Shown in pieces: positions 42,647 to 50,629 of a stretch of 64,000 nucleotides of DNA. Source of the stretch: Palsa-1447 sp964509885 (lineage in GTDB: Bacteria > Verrucomicrobiota > Verrucomicrobiia > Opitutales > Opitutaceae); the NCBI GenBank assembly GCA_964509885.1, contig CAZDZL010000002.1, forward strand, positions 79,712 to 143,711, given 5' to 3'. A program made the translations under genes and the position numbers. The notes under the pieces were generated by a model. That model ran no database searches. It saw only the letters and a program-made list of their open reading frames with translations, and was not told the DNA's origin. How positions within the stretch are numbered: position 1 is the stretch's first letter; every line of letters starts with the position of its first letter.

Positions 42647-43963
42647 CTACTCTGCGGCCAGCGTGACGGCCTCAGTCGTACCGAATTTTCTCGGGAAAGG
42701 CGCGTACGCCGCCGCAAGCACCGAAGGGATCGCCGCGAACATCACGATTATGAAGTAGGCCTTGTAGCCGAAATGATCCGCCAGGGGGCCGCTGATCATC
42801 TGCGTGGGCACGAGCATCAGGTTCATGAGCGCGGTGCAGTACGCATAGTGCGTCATGTGGTACTTCCCGGGCGAGATCTGCTGCATCATGTAGAGCATGT
42901 TGGCCACGAAGCCGAAGCTGTACCCGAACTTCTCGACTGTCACGAGGGAGCCGATCGTCCAGAGCGAGAGCGCGTGGCCGGGCCCGGCAAGTTGGGAGAG
43001 GATGACGAAGGTCACGTGCGGGATGTTCAGGAGCAGCGCCATGAAGATGAGCGTGCTGCGCTTCAGGCCGTACCTTGCCATGAACGCGCCCCCGAGGAGG
43101 CCCGCAAAGAGGCTCACGAAGGTGCTGACCGTGCCGTCGATGATGCCCTTCTCCTTGAGCGACAAGCCGACGCCCCCGACGGCGTGGGCGGCCTGCAGGA
43201 AGAGCGGCCCCTCGATCAGGAGGAGGCCCTCCGAGCTCCGGTAGAGGAACACGAAGAGCAGCATCCCCCATATCTTGTCCTTGCGGAAGAAGTCGGTGAT
43301 GGAGTCCCTGAACGTGGCGCCAATCTCTCCCAGGCCCTTCGGCCGCACCGTAATGGAGCCCGTGGGGAGGATGAACCAGTGGTAGACCGCCAGCACGCAG
43401 AGTGCCGCCGCGGCGAGGCCCAGGGCCCAGCCCCAGGCTGCGTTTGCGGACATGCCGTGGTCCTGCTTCATAGAGCCCGCCGCCCACACCACCACCGCCG
43501 TGGCAAACAGGCGTCCGACGTTCCAGAAGACGCCCTGGACGCCGATGAACTTGGCCTGGCGGTGGGGGTCCAGCGTGGTGATATAGATGCCGTCCACGCA
43601 GATGTCCTGCGTGGCCGAGGCGAAGGCCATCACCCAGAGGACCGCTATCGAGATCTGGAAGTAGTTCGGGAGCGGGAGCGCCACCGCGATGGCGCACAGG
43701 AGCGCCGCGATGACGATCTCCATCGACAGGACGAAGAACTTCTTCGTCCTGTACATGTCGAGGAAGGCCGCCCAGAGGGGCTTCAGCGACCACGCGATCC
43801 CGATGCTCGCGGTGGCAAGCGTGATCTCGCCGTCCGAGTGCCCGAGATCCTTGTACATGGTCCCCGCCACCCAGATCACCAGGGCAAAGGGAATGCCCTC
43901 GGACAGGTAGGAACTGGGCACCCAGCTCCAGGGGTTGCGAACTCGGGCTGCGGGGGAACTCAT
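42647..43963 (-). CDS. AmpG-like MFS transporter
   Basis: The 438-residue protein has about 12 membrane helices. AmpG-like landmarks include SYLSEGIPFALVIWVAG, IGIAWSLKPLWAAFLDMYR, AFASATQDICVDGIYITTL and SEGLLLIEGPLFL. AmpG proteins import muropeptides; relatives in this fold carry other sugars or peptides, so the substrate is not fixed. The start at 43963 (MSSPAARVRNPWSW) is chosen because upstream codons run through the tmRNA-like repeat at 44053. The gene lies between the two partial tmRNA-end repeats. Confidence 0.82.
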   Translation of the reverse strand: MSSPAARVRNPWSWVPSSYLSEGIPFALVIWVAGTMYKDLGHSDGEITLATASIGIAWSLKPLWAAFLDMYRTKKFFVLSMEIVIAALLCAIAVALPLPNYFQISIAVLWVMAFASATQDICVDGIYITTLDPHRQAKFIGVQGVFWNVGRLFATAVVVWAAGSMKQDHGMSANAAWGWALGLAAAALCVLAVYHWFILPTGSITVRPKGLGEIGATFRDSITDFFRKDKIWGMLLFVFLYRSSEGLLLIEGPLFLQAAHAVGGVGLSLKEKGIIDGTVSTFVSLFAGLLGGAFMARYGLKRSTLIFMALLLNIPHVTFVILSQLAGPGHALSLWTIGSLVTVEKFGYSFGFVANMLYMMQQISPGKYHMTHYAYCTALMNLMLVPTQMISGPLADHFGYKAYFIIVMFAAIPSVLAAAYAPFPRKFGTTEAVTLAAE

Positions 43964-44052
43964 GCGGAGTAGGGGGTACCCGATGAGACCGGCCTCATTC
44001 CCAATGGCAAGGCTGCGGAGCCATGAGCAACGCCTTAGAGACCGGAATAAAA

Positions 44053-44077
44053 TGGCGGAGGTGCCGGGATTTGAACC
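44053..44077 (-). repeat. Partial tmRNA 3' end, candidate attachment site
   Basis: The complement reads as a T-arm with loop TTCAAAT and an acceptor end CACCTCCGCCA. The 5' acceptor half (CGGAGGTG) needed for a tRNA is not found upstream, so it is a gene remnant. It repeats the end of the tmRNA gene with T/C at one position. Confidence 0.75.
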
Positions 44078-44417
44078 GGCGCTCCGCGCCAAAGCTAAGT
44101 TGCCAGCTGACCGCGATTTAGTTGAGCGCAAATAGAAAGGAACGAGAAGCAACGTGTGTGGAAACGAAGCAAGGAGAAGGCAAGACCATGCATTCTGGCA
44201 ATTCTTGGCAATGTGGGTCCGGATCGAATCGGGCTTGGGCCGTGAGGGCGGCCTTCGTCTGCCAACAACGTTGACGCTCAGTCCCATGAACGCCCCTGGT
44301 CCAACGGGCGCCGATATCAAAGTGTGACGCCGTTTCGAGTCGCGGCATGCGCAGCTTTCGGTTCGGATTCCGATCCAAAGTGAATTCGAAGCAGATTGCC
44401 GCAAAAGAGCGCCGGCC
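44078..44417. other. Non-coding, lower-GC stretch at the island edge
   Basis: No gene with credible start and codon usage is seen between the partial tmRNA repeat and the S9 peptidase gene. Composition is visibly more AT-rich than the window average, as expected for acquired DNA. Promoters of the peptidase gene must lie here. Confidence 0.5.
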
Positions 44418-46955
44418 GTGAACTTGATGCCGGCCGTGCGCGTTTCATTGCTTTTGTTTTTGGCCTTGGCGCAGGTTCCCCTCGGCCTTGCGCAGATGCA
44501 GGTGGTTGCGAAGTACGAGGGTGAAATGCTGCCGGTCGTGGATTGCCGTGACGCATACCTCTACGTCCAAAAGGACGGAGACAGGGAGAAGACCGGCATT
44601 GACGATTACACGATGCGCCCGGCCAAGGAGTTCGGTACCGGCTTCATTGAGATCAGCAACGTTAAGGCAGACCTCGATCCGCTGAGGTCTGCTTCTGCCA
44701 AGGAGCGGTCGGATCCCAAAGCCTCAAATTTCCGCTTCGAAGCGGACATCACGGCCGACCGGGACCTGAAGCCGGTCTTCGCGTTGCTCACCTTCGTTTC
44801 CGAGGGTTCGGTGGGAACTTGGTTTATTCCGATCGGCCGCCTTGAGCAGTCGACACTGAAGCACGTGGTCGTTGCCTTTCATGACCGGGTCGATTCGGTC
44901 GGCCGCCTCCACGTCTTCGTGGAGGGGGCAGAGCTCAAATCTTCGCAGGTGCGGCAAGCCTACGATGTCCGGGCCTACTACTCCTCACTTGTGCAGAAGG
45001 CGGGTCCGTCGGCCCTGGAGCTTCTGAAGCTCAACGAGTCGTTCCCTTACGTCCTCTCGAACGATGGTCGTCTGCTTGCTGCGCTTCGCGACCGCGACAC
45101 GTACTACGCGATCGTCGTGTACGACCTGGATGGGAAAAAGGTGCTCTGCGAGATCAAGACGGAGGACCACGAGACGACGATTTCGCGCCTGACTTGGGTT
45201 TCGGACCACGAGTTGGTCTATCTCTCCGCGAGCGGCTGGGTATGGAACTACGGTTGGTACCGCCAGCGAAGCGAGCTGATGCTGCTCGACGTGAGGTCCG
45301 GAAGGACAAGGAAGCTCGACGACAAGGTCTCGCAGATCGTCATGTCGCTTCACGAGCACCCCGAGACCCTCGTGCTGGCCCAAAGCGGCAGCTTCTACAA
45401 ATATGACATCCGCACCGGGCGTAGCTGGGACCTGGAGAACCCCGACGGCGGAGAGTTCATTTTCGACGAGCAGGGCAACACGCGGATCCACTTCCGGGTC
45501 GACGGCGTCCATGAGGACTTCCAATTCAGGCCGCGGGCGAAGGCCCCCTGGGAGGAGATGGATTCCCACGTGAAGACGCCCGGCCTCCGGTTCAACTTCG
45601 GGGCGAAGGACGCCCTTGAACGCGTGGCGGATATCCTGGCGATAAGTCCGGACGGCGACACCCTCTACCTCTCATCTCGGTTGAATCGCGACGTGTATGA
45701 GCTCGATGCGTTCAGCATGTCAGAGGGGGTGATCAAGAAGACCATTGCGGCCAATCCAAAATACGACCTCTCGGACACCGACTTCGGGCTGACCAGGCTC
45801 CTTTTCCGGAAGCACTCGGGAGAGCTGTTGGGGATGATCTACCAGGGCGAGCGCCCGGAGGTGATCTGGCTGGACGCCAAGTTCAAGGAGGTGCAGCACG
45901 CGCTCGACGCGGCGTTCCCCGACCACGTGAACCTTCCCTTGGACTGGTCCAACGATGGAGGCACCTTCATCTATTTTTCGATGAGTGACCGGGACCCCGG
46001 GACCTACTACATATTCCGCCCGGCACAGGGGATGCTCGCACCCTTGCTTTCGCTTGGAGAGCGCCTGAAGGGCAGGAACCTGGCGGCAACCGAGGCATTT
46101 GACTTCCAGGCCAGGGACGGCGCCGCGGTGCACGCCTACATCACCTACCCATCCGCGGCGTCCGGCCCCGTCCCGCTTGTCGTGGACATCCATGGCGGGC
46201 CGATGGTGCGCGACACATGGGGATTCGATGCCGAGCGGCAGTTCCTCGCCGCGCGCGGCTACGCCGTTCTGCAGGTCAACTACCGGGGCTCGTCGGGCTT
46301 CGGCGCCAAGTACCAGGCGGCGGGCCTCAAGGCGCGCCTCGACACGGTGGTGATCGACGACGTCGCCGACGGCACGCGGCACGTGATCCAACAGGGCAGG
46401 GTGGACCCCGCGCGGGTCGCCGTCATGGGAGGAAGCTTCGGCGGCTGGGCGACCTACATGTGCCTGATCCGCTATCCCGAGCTTTACCGCGCGGGTGTCG
46501 TCACCTGCGGCGTGGCCCACTGGCGCAACTTCCTGAAGAAGGACCGTTGGCAGGATTCGCGGGAGTATAGTTACGTCTTCTGGAGGGCCTTGCTCGAGGG
46601 GCAAGATTTCAAGAATGACGAGCCGATCATAGACCCCTACCTCCGTGCAGGGGAGATCAAGCAGCCGATCTACATCCTGCAGGGCGGAAACGACCCCGTC
46701 GTGGATGCCGACGAGGCGCAGATGATGGCGAAGAGGCTGCAGAGCACCAATCCGCAGGTTGAGTTCCTTTTGTTTCCAAATGCCGGCCACTCCGAGTCCC
46801 AATGGTCCTTCACCGACAAGGTCCGCCGCCTGAACGAGACTGCGAGTTTCCTGGACCGCCAGCTGAAGGCCGGCGCGGCGCCCTCGGCCGACAGCGCCAA
46901 GTCGCCGGGCGCCGCTTCGGCGCCGGCCGCGACGGGGCCGGTGTCCGCCCACTAG
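44418..46955 (+). CDS. Exported S9 family peptidase (dipeptidyl-/acylaminoacyl-peptidase-like)
   Basis: 845 residues from GTG 44418; ATG 44427 is equally possible, and both keep the signal peptide ending LGLAQ. An N-terminal domain and beta-propeller (about 30-570) precede an alpha/beta-hydrolase domain (about 575-815). The domain has HGGP oxyanion motif, nucleophile S673 in GGSFGGWA, the acid in GGNDPVVDADEA and the His in NAGHSESQW, so the triad is complete. It should cut peptides outside the cytoplasm. Codon use has more A/T at third positions, especially in the first half. It lies between the repeated tmRNA ends and stops 11 bp before the tmRNA 3' end. The paralogue at 26267 lacks the His. 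Confidence 0.9.
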   Translation: MNLMPAVRVSLLLFLALAQVPLGLAQMQVVAKYEGEMLPVVDCRDAYLYVQKDGDREKTGIDDYTMRPAKEFGTGFIEISNVKADLDPLRSASAKERSDPKASNFRFEADITADRDLKPVFALLTFVSEGSVGTWFIPIGRLEQSTLKHVVVAFHDRVDSVGRLHVFVEGAELKSSQVRQAYDVRAYYSSLVQKAGPSALELLKLNESFPYVLSNDGRLLAALRDRDTYYAIVVYDLDGKKVLCEIKTEDHETTISRLTWVSDHELVYLSASGWVWNYGWYRQRSELMLLDVRSGRTRKLDDKVSQIVMSLHEHPETLVLAQSGSFYKYDIRTGRSWDLENPDGGEFIFDEQGNTRIHFRVDGVHEDFQFRPRAKAPWEEMDSHVKTPGLRFNFGAKDALERVADILAISPDGDTLYLSSRLNRDVYELDAFSMSEGVIKKTIAANPKYDLSDTDFGLTRLLFRKHSGELLGMIYQGERPEVIWLDAKFKEVQHALDAAFPDHVNLPLDWSNDGGTFIYFSMSDRDPGTYYIFRPAQGMLAPLLSLGERLKGRNLAATEAFDFQARDGAAVHAYITYPSAASGPVPLVVDIHGGPMVRDTWGFDAERQFLAARGYAVLQVNYRGSSGFGAKYQAAGLKARLDTVVIDDVADGTRHVIQQGRVDPARVAVMGGSFGGWATYMCLIRYPELYRAGVVTCGVAHWRNFLKKDRWQDSREYSYVFWRALLEGQDFKNDEPIIDPYLRAGEIKQPIYILQGGNDPVVDADEAQMMAKRLQSTNPQVEFLLFPNAGHSESQWSFTDKVRRLNETASFLDRQLKAGAAPSADSAKSPGAASAPAATGPVSAH

Positions 46956-46966
46956 GACGACTGAAA

Positions 46967-47321
46967 TGGTGGAGGTGCCGGGATTTGAACCCGGGTGCCC
47001 CAGGCCTTTGCACGCCGCGTCTACCTGTGTAGCGTCACATTAGTCTCGCCGGGGTTATGCGTAAACGCGCGCTTAAGCCCAAGCCAACCCCCGGATGAAG
47101 GTACGGCGCGCAGACCGCGGGTCGCTCCGCGCGCTATTCCTGCTGTCGTCGCGGTACTCGGCTAGCAGGTGTCGCCGGTACCGCGTGGCTGCCTTATTAG
47201 GCTGCCAGAGGCATTTCTTCGTGTGTGCCGTTTGTTTTTTCGAAGGGAGATTTACGAGAGTCCTTCGGCTCTCGACAGGCAGCGACGCACGCCAACCAAG
47301 GGTAGAATCCAGAACACCCCC
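46967..47321 (-). ncRNA. ssrA: tmRNA (transfer-messenger RNA)
   Basis: The transcript runs on the minus strand from 47321. The 5' end GGGGGTG pairs with CACCTCC before the encoded 3' ACCA, forming the acceptor stem. TCTGGATTC near the 5' end and GGTTCAAATCCC in the T-arm are conserved tmRNA/tRNA elements. GCGTC and CCTGT (5' side) pair with ACAGG and GACGC (3' side), as expected for P2. The tag frame ends CTG GCA GCC TAA TAA (stops at 47194-47199), giving a tag most likely TNGTHEEMPLAA. Together with SmpB, tmRNA rescues stalled ribosomes and tags nascent chains for proteolysis. The exact resume codon is inferred. Confidence 0.9.
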
Positions 47322-47599
47322 GAAAGTGAAAAATCGTGCGCAATCAAGGAACAGAGGGTGAACGGTACGGAACATGCATCATCCGCGCAAGTTCACATAC
47401 GGACCTGCCTACGTCCTTTGACAATACACTTGGTTGAGCGGAAAGGGATGGGTTTTGGGAACCGATATCGACTCTGACTTGCATCTTGGACGGGTTAAAT
47501 CGGAGTTGCAATTGGGTGAATCCGAAGTTTCCTCTCGGCCAAGCACAATGCGGCGCGGGCCGCGTAGGCTTAACACAACAACACAAACTACAACGAGCT

Positions 47600-50548
47600 A
47601 TGAAAAACCTCCGTTTACGGAAGTTTCTAGCTGTGCTGCCGCTATTTGCGGCGTACAGCCTTCTGACCAACACCGGTAAGGCCCAGGCAGCTGCGGCCAC
47701 TACCACCACAACCACGACGACGACCTCCTCCACGGTGGCGACGACGGACAGCGAGCCGCAGGTTCTCGAGAAATTCGTCGTCACCGGATCGAACATCCCG
47801 ATGGCTGCCGAGGCCCTTTCGATTCCGGTCGCCGTGATCGATACAACGACCATGAAGGAATCAGGCGTCGCGGCGGACACCCTGGACCTCCTGCGCAAGG
47901 TGGCCCCGAACATCAGCGGAATCGGCGCCGAGAATGCGCAGATCCAGACAGGCTCCAACTTCGGTGGCGCCTCGGTGAACATCAAGGGGCTGTCCACGCT
48001 GGTCCTCCTCAACGGCCGCCGCGTCGCCAACGACCCGGCCGAGAGCACCGGCGGCTCCCAGTTCGTCGACCTCAACACCATCCCGGTGGCCGCTATCGAG
48101 CGCATCGAGGTGCTGCAGGACGGCGCCTCCGCCATCTACGGCTCGGACGCGGTCGGCGGCGTGATCAACATCATCCTGAAGACCAACTATAACGGTTGGG
48201 AGACGGGAGCCCATTACGGCTTCGCGACCTCGACAGGCCGCTATGAGGAGCGCTCGGGATACTTGGTTGGCGGCGTCAGCAACGACAAGACCTCCATCAC
48301 GGTCTCGTTCGACTACGCCCAGCACAACTCCCTGTTCCTCTCGTCCCGCCCGTACACGAACCCGATCTATGGGACGTACACGGCGCCGGGTGGCACGATC
48401 GAGATCTATGACAACGGCACCGGGTCCGACAACTTCTACCAGCTGGCGAACCATACGGCTCCCCCCCCGGGAGGCAGCCAGTACACGATCCAGCAGCTGG
48501 TTTCCCAGGGCGTCTACAACGCAGTCACCCCTGACCAGGACTTCCAGACGTTCAATCTTGCCAACGGCGAGACCCTGATCGGCTCCCTCAAGCGCTACAG
48601 CGCGATGATCAATGCGGAGCACAAGATCTTCGGTGATTCGCTCCAAGTCTTCGGCAACACGCTGTTCGCGAACACGTTCACGCGCTCGCAGCTGAACGCC
48701 CAGCCGCTCGTTCCGTACCTCCTTGACCCGTTCATCTCGGTCAACGACTACGGCTTCCCGGGCTACCCGCCCCCGGCCGGCGTCAACTACGTGCCCACCA
48801 CGATCGCCGGGAACCCGTTCTCGCAGAACTTCATCGACCAGGGCGGCGCCGCGACGATCTACCCCGAGTCCGGCCCCGGCAACGCCGACGGCTCCGGTTC
48901 GGACGTGTTCGTCCGCGACCGCTACACGTCGCACCCCCGCATCTACGAGCAGACCGCCAACTTCTTCCGCATCGTGGGCGGCCTCAAGGGTGATATCAAC
49001 GAGGACTACCACTGGGAGGGCGCCGTCAACATCAACCGGTACGAGCTCTCGTACCAGAACCCGGGCCTTTGGGACACGATTGCCCTGAACGCCGCCTGGG
49101 CCGACGGACAGCTCAACCCGTTTGACCCGAACCCCCCGGCCAGCGCCTTCACGGGCATTGTCGGCACGGCGTTCGTCAACATGCTGAGCACGCTGCAGCA
49201 GTTCGACTTCAAGGTCGACGGCACCCCGTTCGACCTGCCCGGCGGCAAGCTCGGGTTCGCGGTCGGCGTCAGCTACGTCCGGGAGTCCCTCGGCGCCACG
49301 CCCGACATCAACAGCCTCCCGAATTCCTCGGGCACGACCCAGGGCTGGGCGAACGCGACGACCTTCAAGGACTTCTCGGCCGTCCGCGACTTCACCTCGG
49401 AATATGCCGAGGTCAACGTCCCGATCGTCGGCGCCAAGCAGAACATCCCCGGCGTGCACGAGATCAACGTCGACGCGGCCATCCGCTATGACGACTACAG
49501 CGGCAACGTGGGCTCGACGACGGACCCCGAGGTCAGCCTCAGCTACGAGCCCATCGACGACCAGTTCAAGCTGCGCGCGTCGGCCGGCAAGTCGTTCATC
49601 GCCCCGACGCTCTACAACCTCTACGGCCCGCAGAGCTCGGGTTCGACCTCCTCGATCACGTACACGCCGGTCGGCGGCGGGACGAAGACCGTCCAGTTCA
49701 ACCAGACCGGTGGCGCAAACCCGGCCCTCAAGCCGACCACGGCCAAATCGTGGTCGACGGGCTTTGTGTTCACGCCCAAGGCCCTGGACGGCCTGAGCAT
49801 CACGGTCGACTACTCGCAGATCGACGAGAAGGCCATCGTGGGGACCATCCCTGCGCAGACGATCATCCAGAACGTCGAGACGAACGGAACCTCCTCGCCC
49901 TTCCTCGCCGAGGTCCACTACAACACGCCGAACGGCCCCGAGCCGACCGGCCCGGGCGGGATCAGCAGCCATTCGCCGCAGTCGATCTACGTCATCCAGA
50001 ACCTCGTCAACCTTGCCGGCCAGAAGATCAACAGCACGGACATCAAGGTGGACTACACCAAGAAGTTCGCCGGGATCGGCAGGTTCGACCTGACCTCAAC
50101 ATGGACCTGGTACAACGACTACAAGCTCCAGCAGATCCCGACGGAGCCGTACTACAACTACGCCGGTTCCGCCACGATCAACGAGGGCACGGTCCCGAAG
50201 TGGAGGACCTACACCACGCTCGACTGGAAGAACTGGGGTGCTGACGCCTTCGTCGGCATGACCTGGGTCGAGAGCGTGGATGACAACGGCACGGGTGGAT
50301 CGGGCGGAGCCTTCACGGGCACCGTCGGTTCGTTCGTCGCCTTCGACATCGGCCTGACCTACGACCTGAGCCACCTGCACATGGGCAAGGGCCTCGACGG
50401 CCTCACGGTCTCGGTCGGCGTGAACAACGTCGCCAACAAGCTGCCGCCGCTCGCTCCGGACGTGTTCCCGGACACGAACGGAGACGTCGGAACCTATGAC
50501 GGCGCCATCGGCCGCATGTTCTACGTCGAGGGCAAGTACTCCTTCTAA
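47600..50548 (+). CDS. TonB-dependent outer-membrane receptor
   Basis: 982 residues from ATG 47600, with a signal peptide (about 1-30, ending GKAQA). A run of nine threonines and a short linker follow, then a TonB-box-like segment (EKFVVTGSNIP). The plug domain (about 60-185) has LLRKVAPNISG, VLLNGRRVAND, ERIEVLQDGASAIYGSDAVGGVINIIL in two blocks. The remaining ~790 residues form the 22-strand barrel and end in the aromatic signature YVEGKYSF. The plug resembles receptors for large organic ligands. No SusD or regulator is adjacent, so the ligand is unknown. A strong terminator follows. The divergent tmRNA gene shares the upstream region. Confidence 0.95.
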   Translation: MKNLRLRKFLAVLPLFAAYSLLTNTGKAQAAAATTTTTTTTTSSTVATTDSEPQVLEKFVVTGSNIPMAAEALSIPVAVIDTTTMKESGVAADTLDLLRKVAPNISGIGAENAQIQTGSNFGGASVNIKGLSTLVLLNGRRVANDPAESTGGSQFVDLNTIPVAAIERIEVLQDGASAIYGSDAVGGVINIILKTNYNGWETGAHYGFATSTGRYEERSGYLVGGVSNDKTSITVSFDYAQHNSLFLSSRPYTNPIYGTYTAPGGTIEIYDNGTGSDNFYQLANHTAPPPGGSQYTIQQLVSQGVYNAVTPDQDFQTFNLANGETLIGSLKRYSAMINAEHKIFGDSLQVFGNTLFANTFTRSQLNAQPLVPYLLDPFISVNDYGFPGYPPPAGVNYVPTTIAGNPFSQNFIDQGGAATIYPESGPGNADGSGSDVFVRDRYTSHPRIYEQTANFFRIVGGLKGDINEDYHWEGAVNINRYELSYQNPGLWDTIALNAAWADGQLNPFDPNPPASAFTGIVGTAFVNMLSTLQQFDFKVDGTPFDLPGGKLGFAVGVSYVRESLGATPDINSLPNSSGTTQGWANATTFKDFSAVRDFTSEYAEVNVPIVGAKQNIPGVHEINVDAAIRYDDYSGNVGSTTDPEVSLSYEPIDDQFKLRASAGKSFIAPTLYNLYGPQSSGSTSSITYTPVGGGTKTVQFNQTGGANPALKPTTAKSWSTGFVFTPKALDGLSITVDYSQIDEKAIVGTIPAQTIIQNVETNGTSSPFLAEVHYNTPNGPEPTGPGGISSHSPQSIYVIQNLVNLAGQKINSTDIKVDYTKKFAGIGRFDLTSTWTWYNDYKLQQIPTEPYYNYAGSATINEGTVPKWRTYTTLDWKNWGADAFVGMTWVESVDDNGTGGSGGAFTGTVGSFVAFDIGLTYDLSHLHMGKGLDGLTVSVGVNNVANKLPPLAPDVFPDTNGDVGTYDGAIGRMFYVEGKYSF

Positions 50549-50574
50549 GGCTGACGGTATAGCCTGGAATCTCG

Positions 50575-50607
50575 GGCGGCCCGGCTGAAAAGCCGGGCCG
50601 CCTTTTT
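50575..50607 (+). terminator. Rho-independent terminator after the TonB receptor gene
   Basis: A perfect 12-bp stem (GGCGGCCCGGCT with AGCCGGGCCGCC) closed by a GAAA tetraloop is followed by TTTTT. It is among the best terminators in the window. Confidence 0.95.
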
Positions 50608-50629
50608 GTGCCCGGCCCCCCGGGGCCGG

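Larger units (their letters stand above)
44053..46990. mobile_element. Putative small genomic island inserted at the ssrA 3' end
   Basis: The segment is bounded by a near-identical ~25-bp direct repeat: the functional tmRNA 3' end (46967-46990) and a copy at 44053-44077, which has one mismatch in the first 25 bases. It holds one gene, an S9 peptidase of visibly lower GC than its neighbours, and AT-richer flanking DNA. The tmRNA 3' end is a well-known integrase target. No integrase gene is seen, so it would be a decayed or trans-mobilised element. Confidence 0.6.

Noticed and set aside
44053..44130. A complete tRNA gene on the minus strand
   Set aside because: T-arm and CCA end are present, but no matching 5' acceptor strand, D-arm or anticodon arm can be placed. 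It is best explained as a copy of the tmRNA end.
46802..47032. Small frames with peptides such as EVPGFEPA or RCRDLNPG near 42541, 44053 and 46967
   Set aside because: These are the familiar false translations of tRNA-like 3' ends. They helped to spot the repeated tmRNA end but are not proteins.
47401..47450. Sigma-70 promoter with TTGACA at 47418 for the TonB receptor gene
   Set aside because: The -35 match is perfect, but no acceptable -10 is found at 15-19 bp, so no promoter is called.
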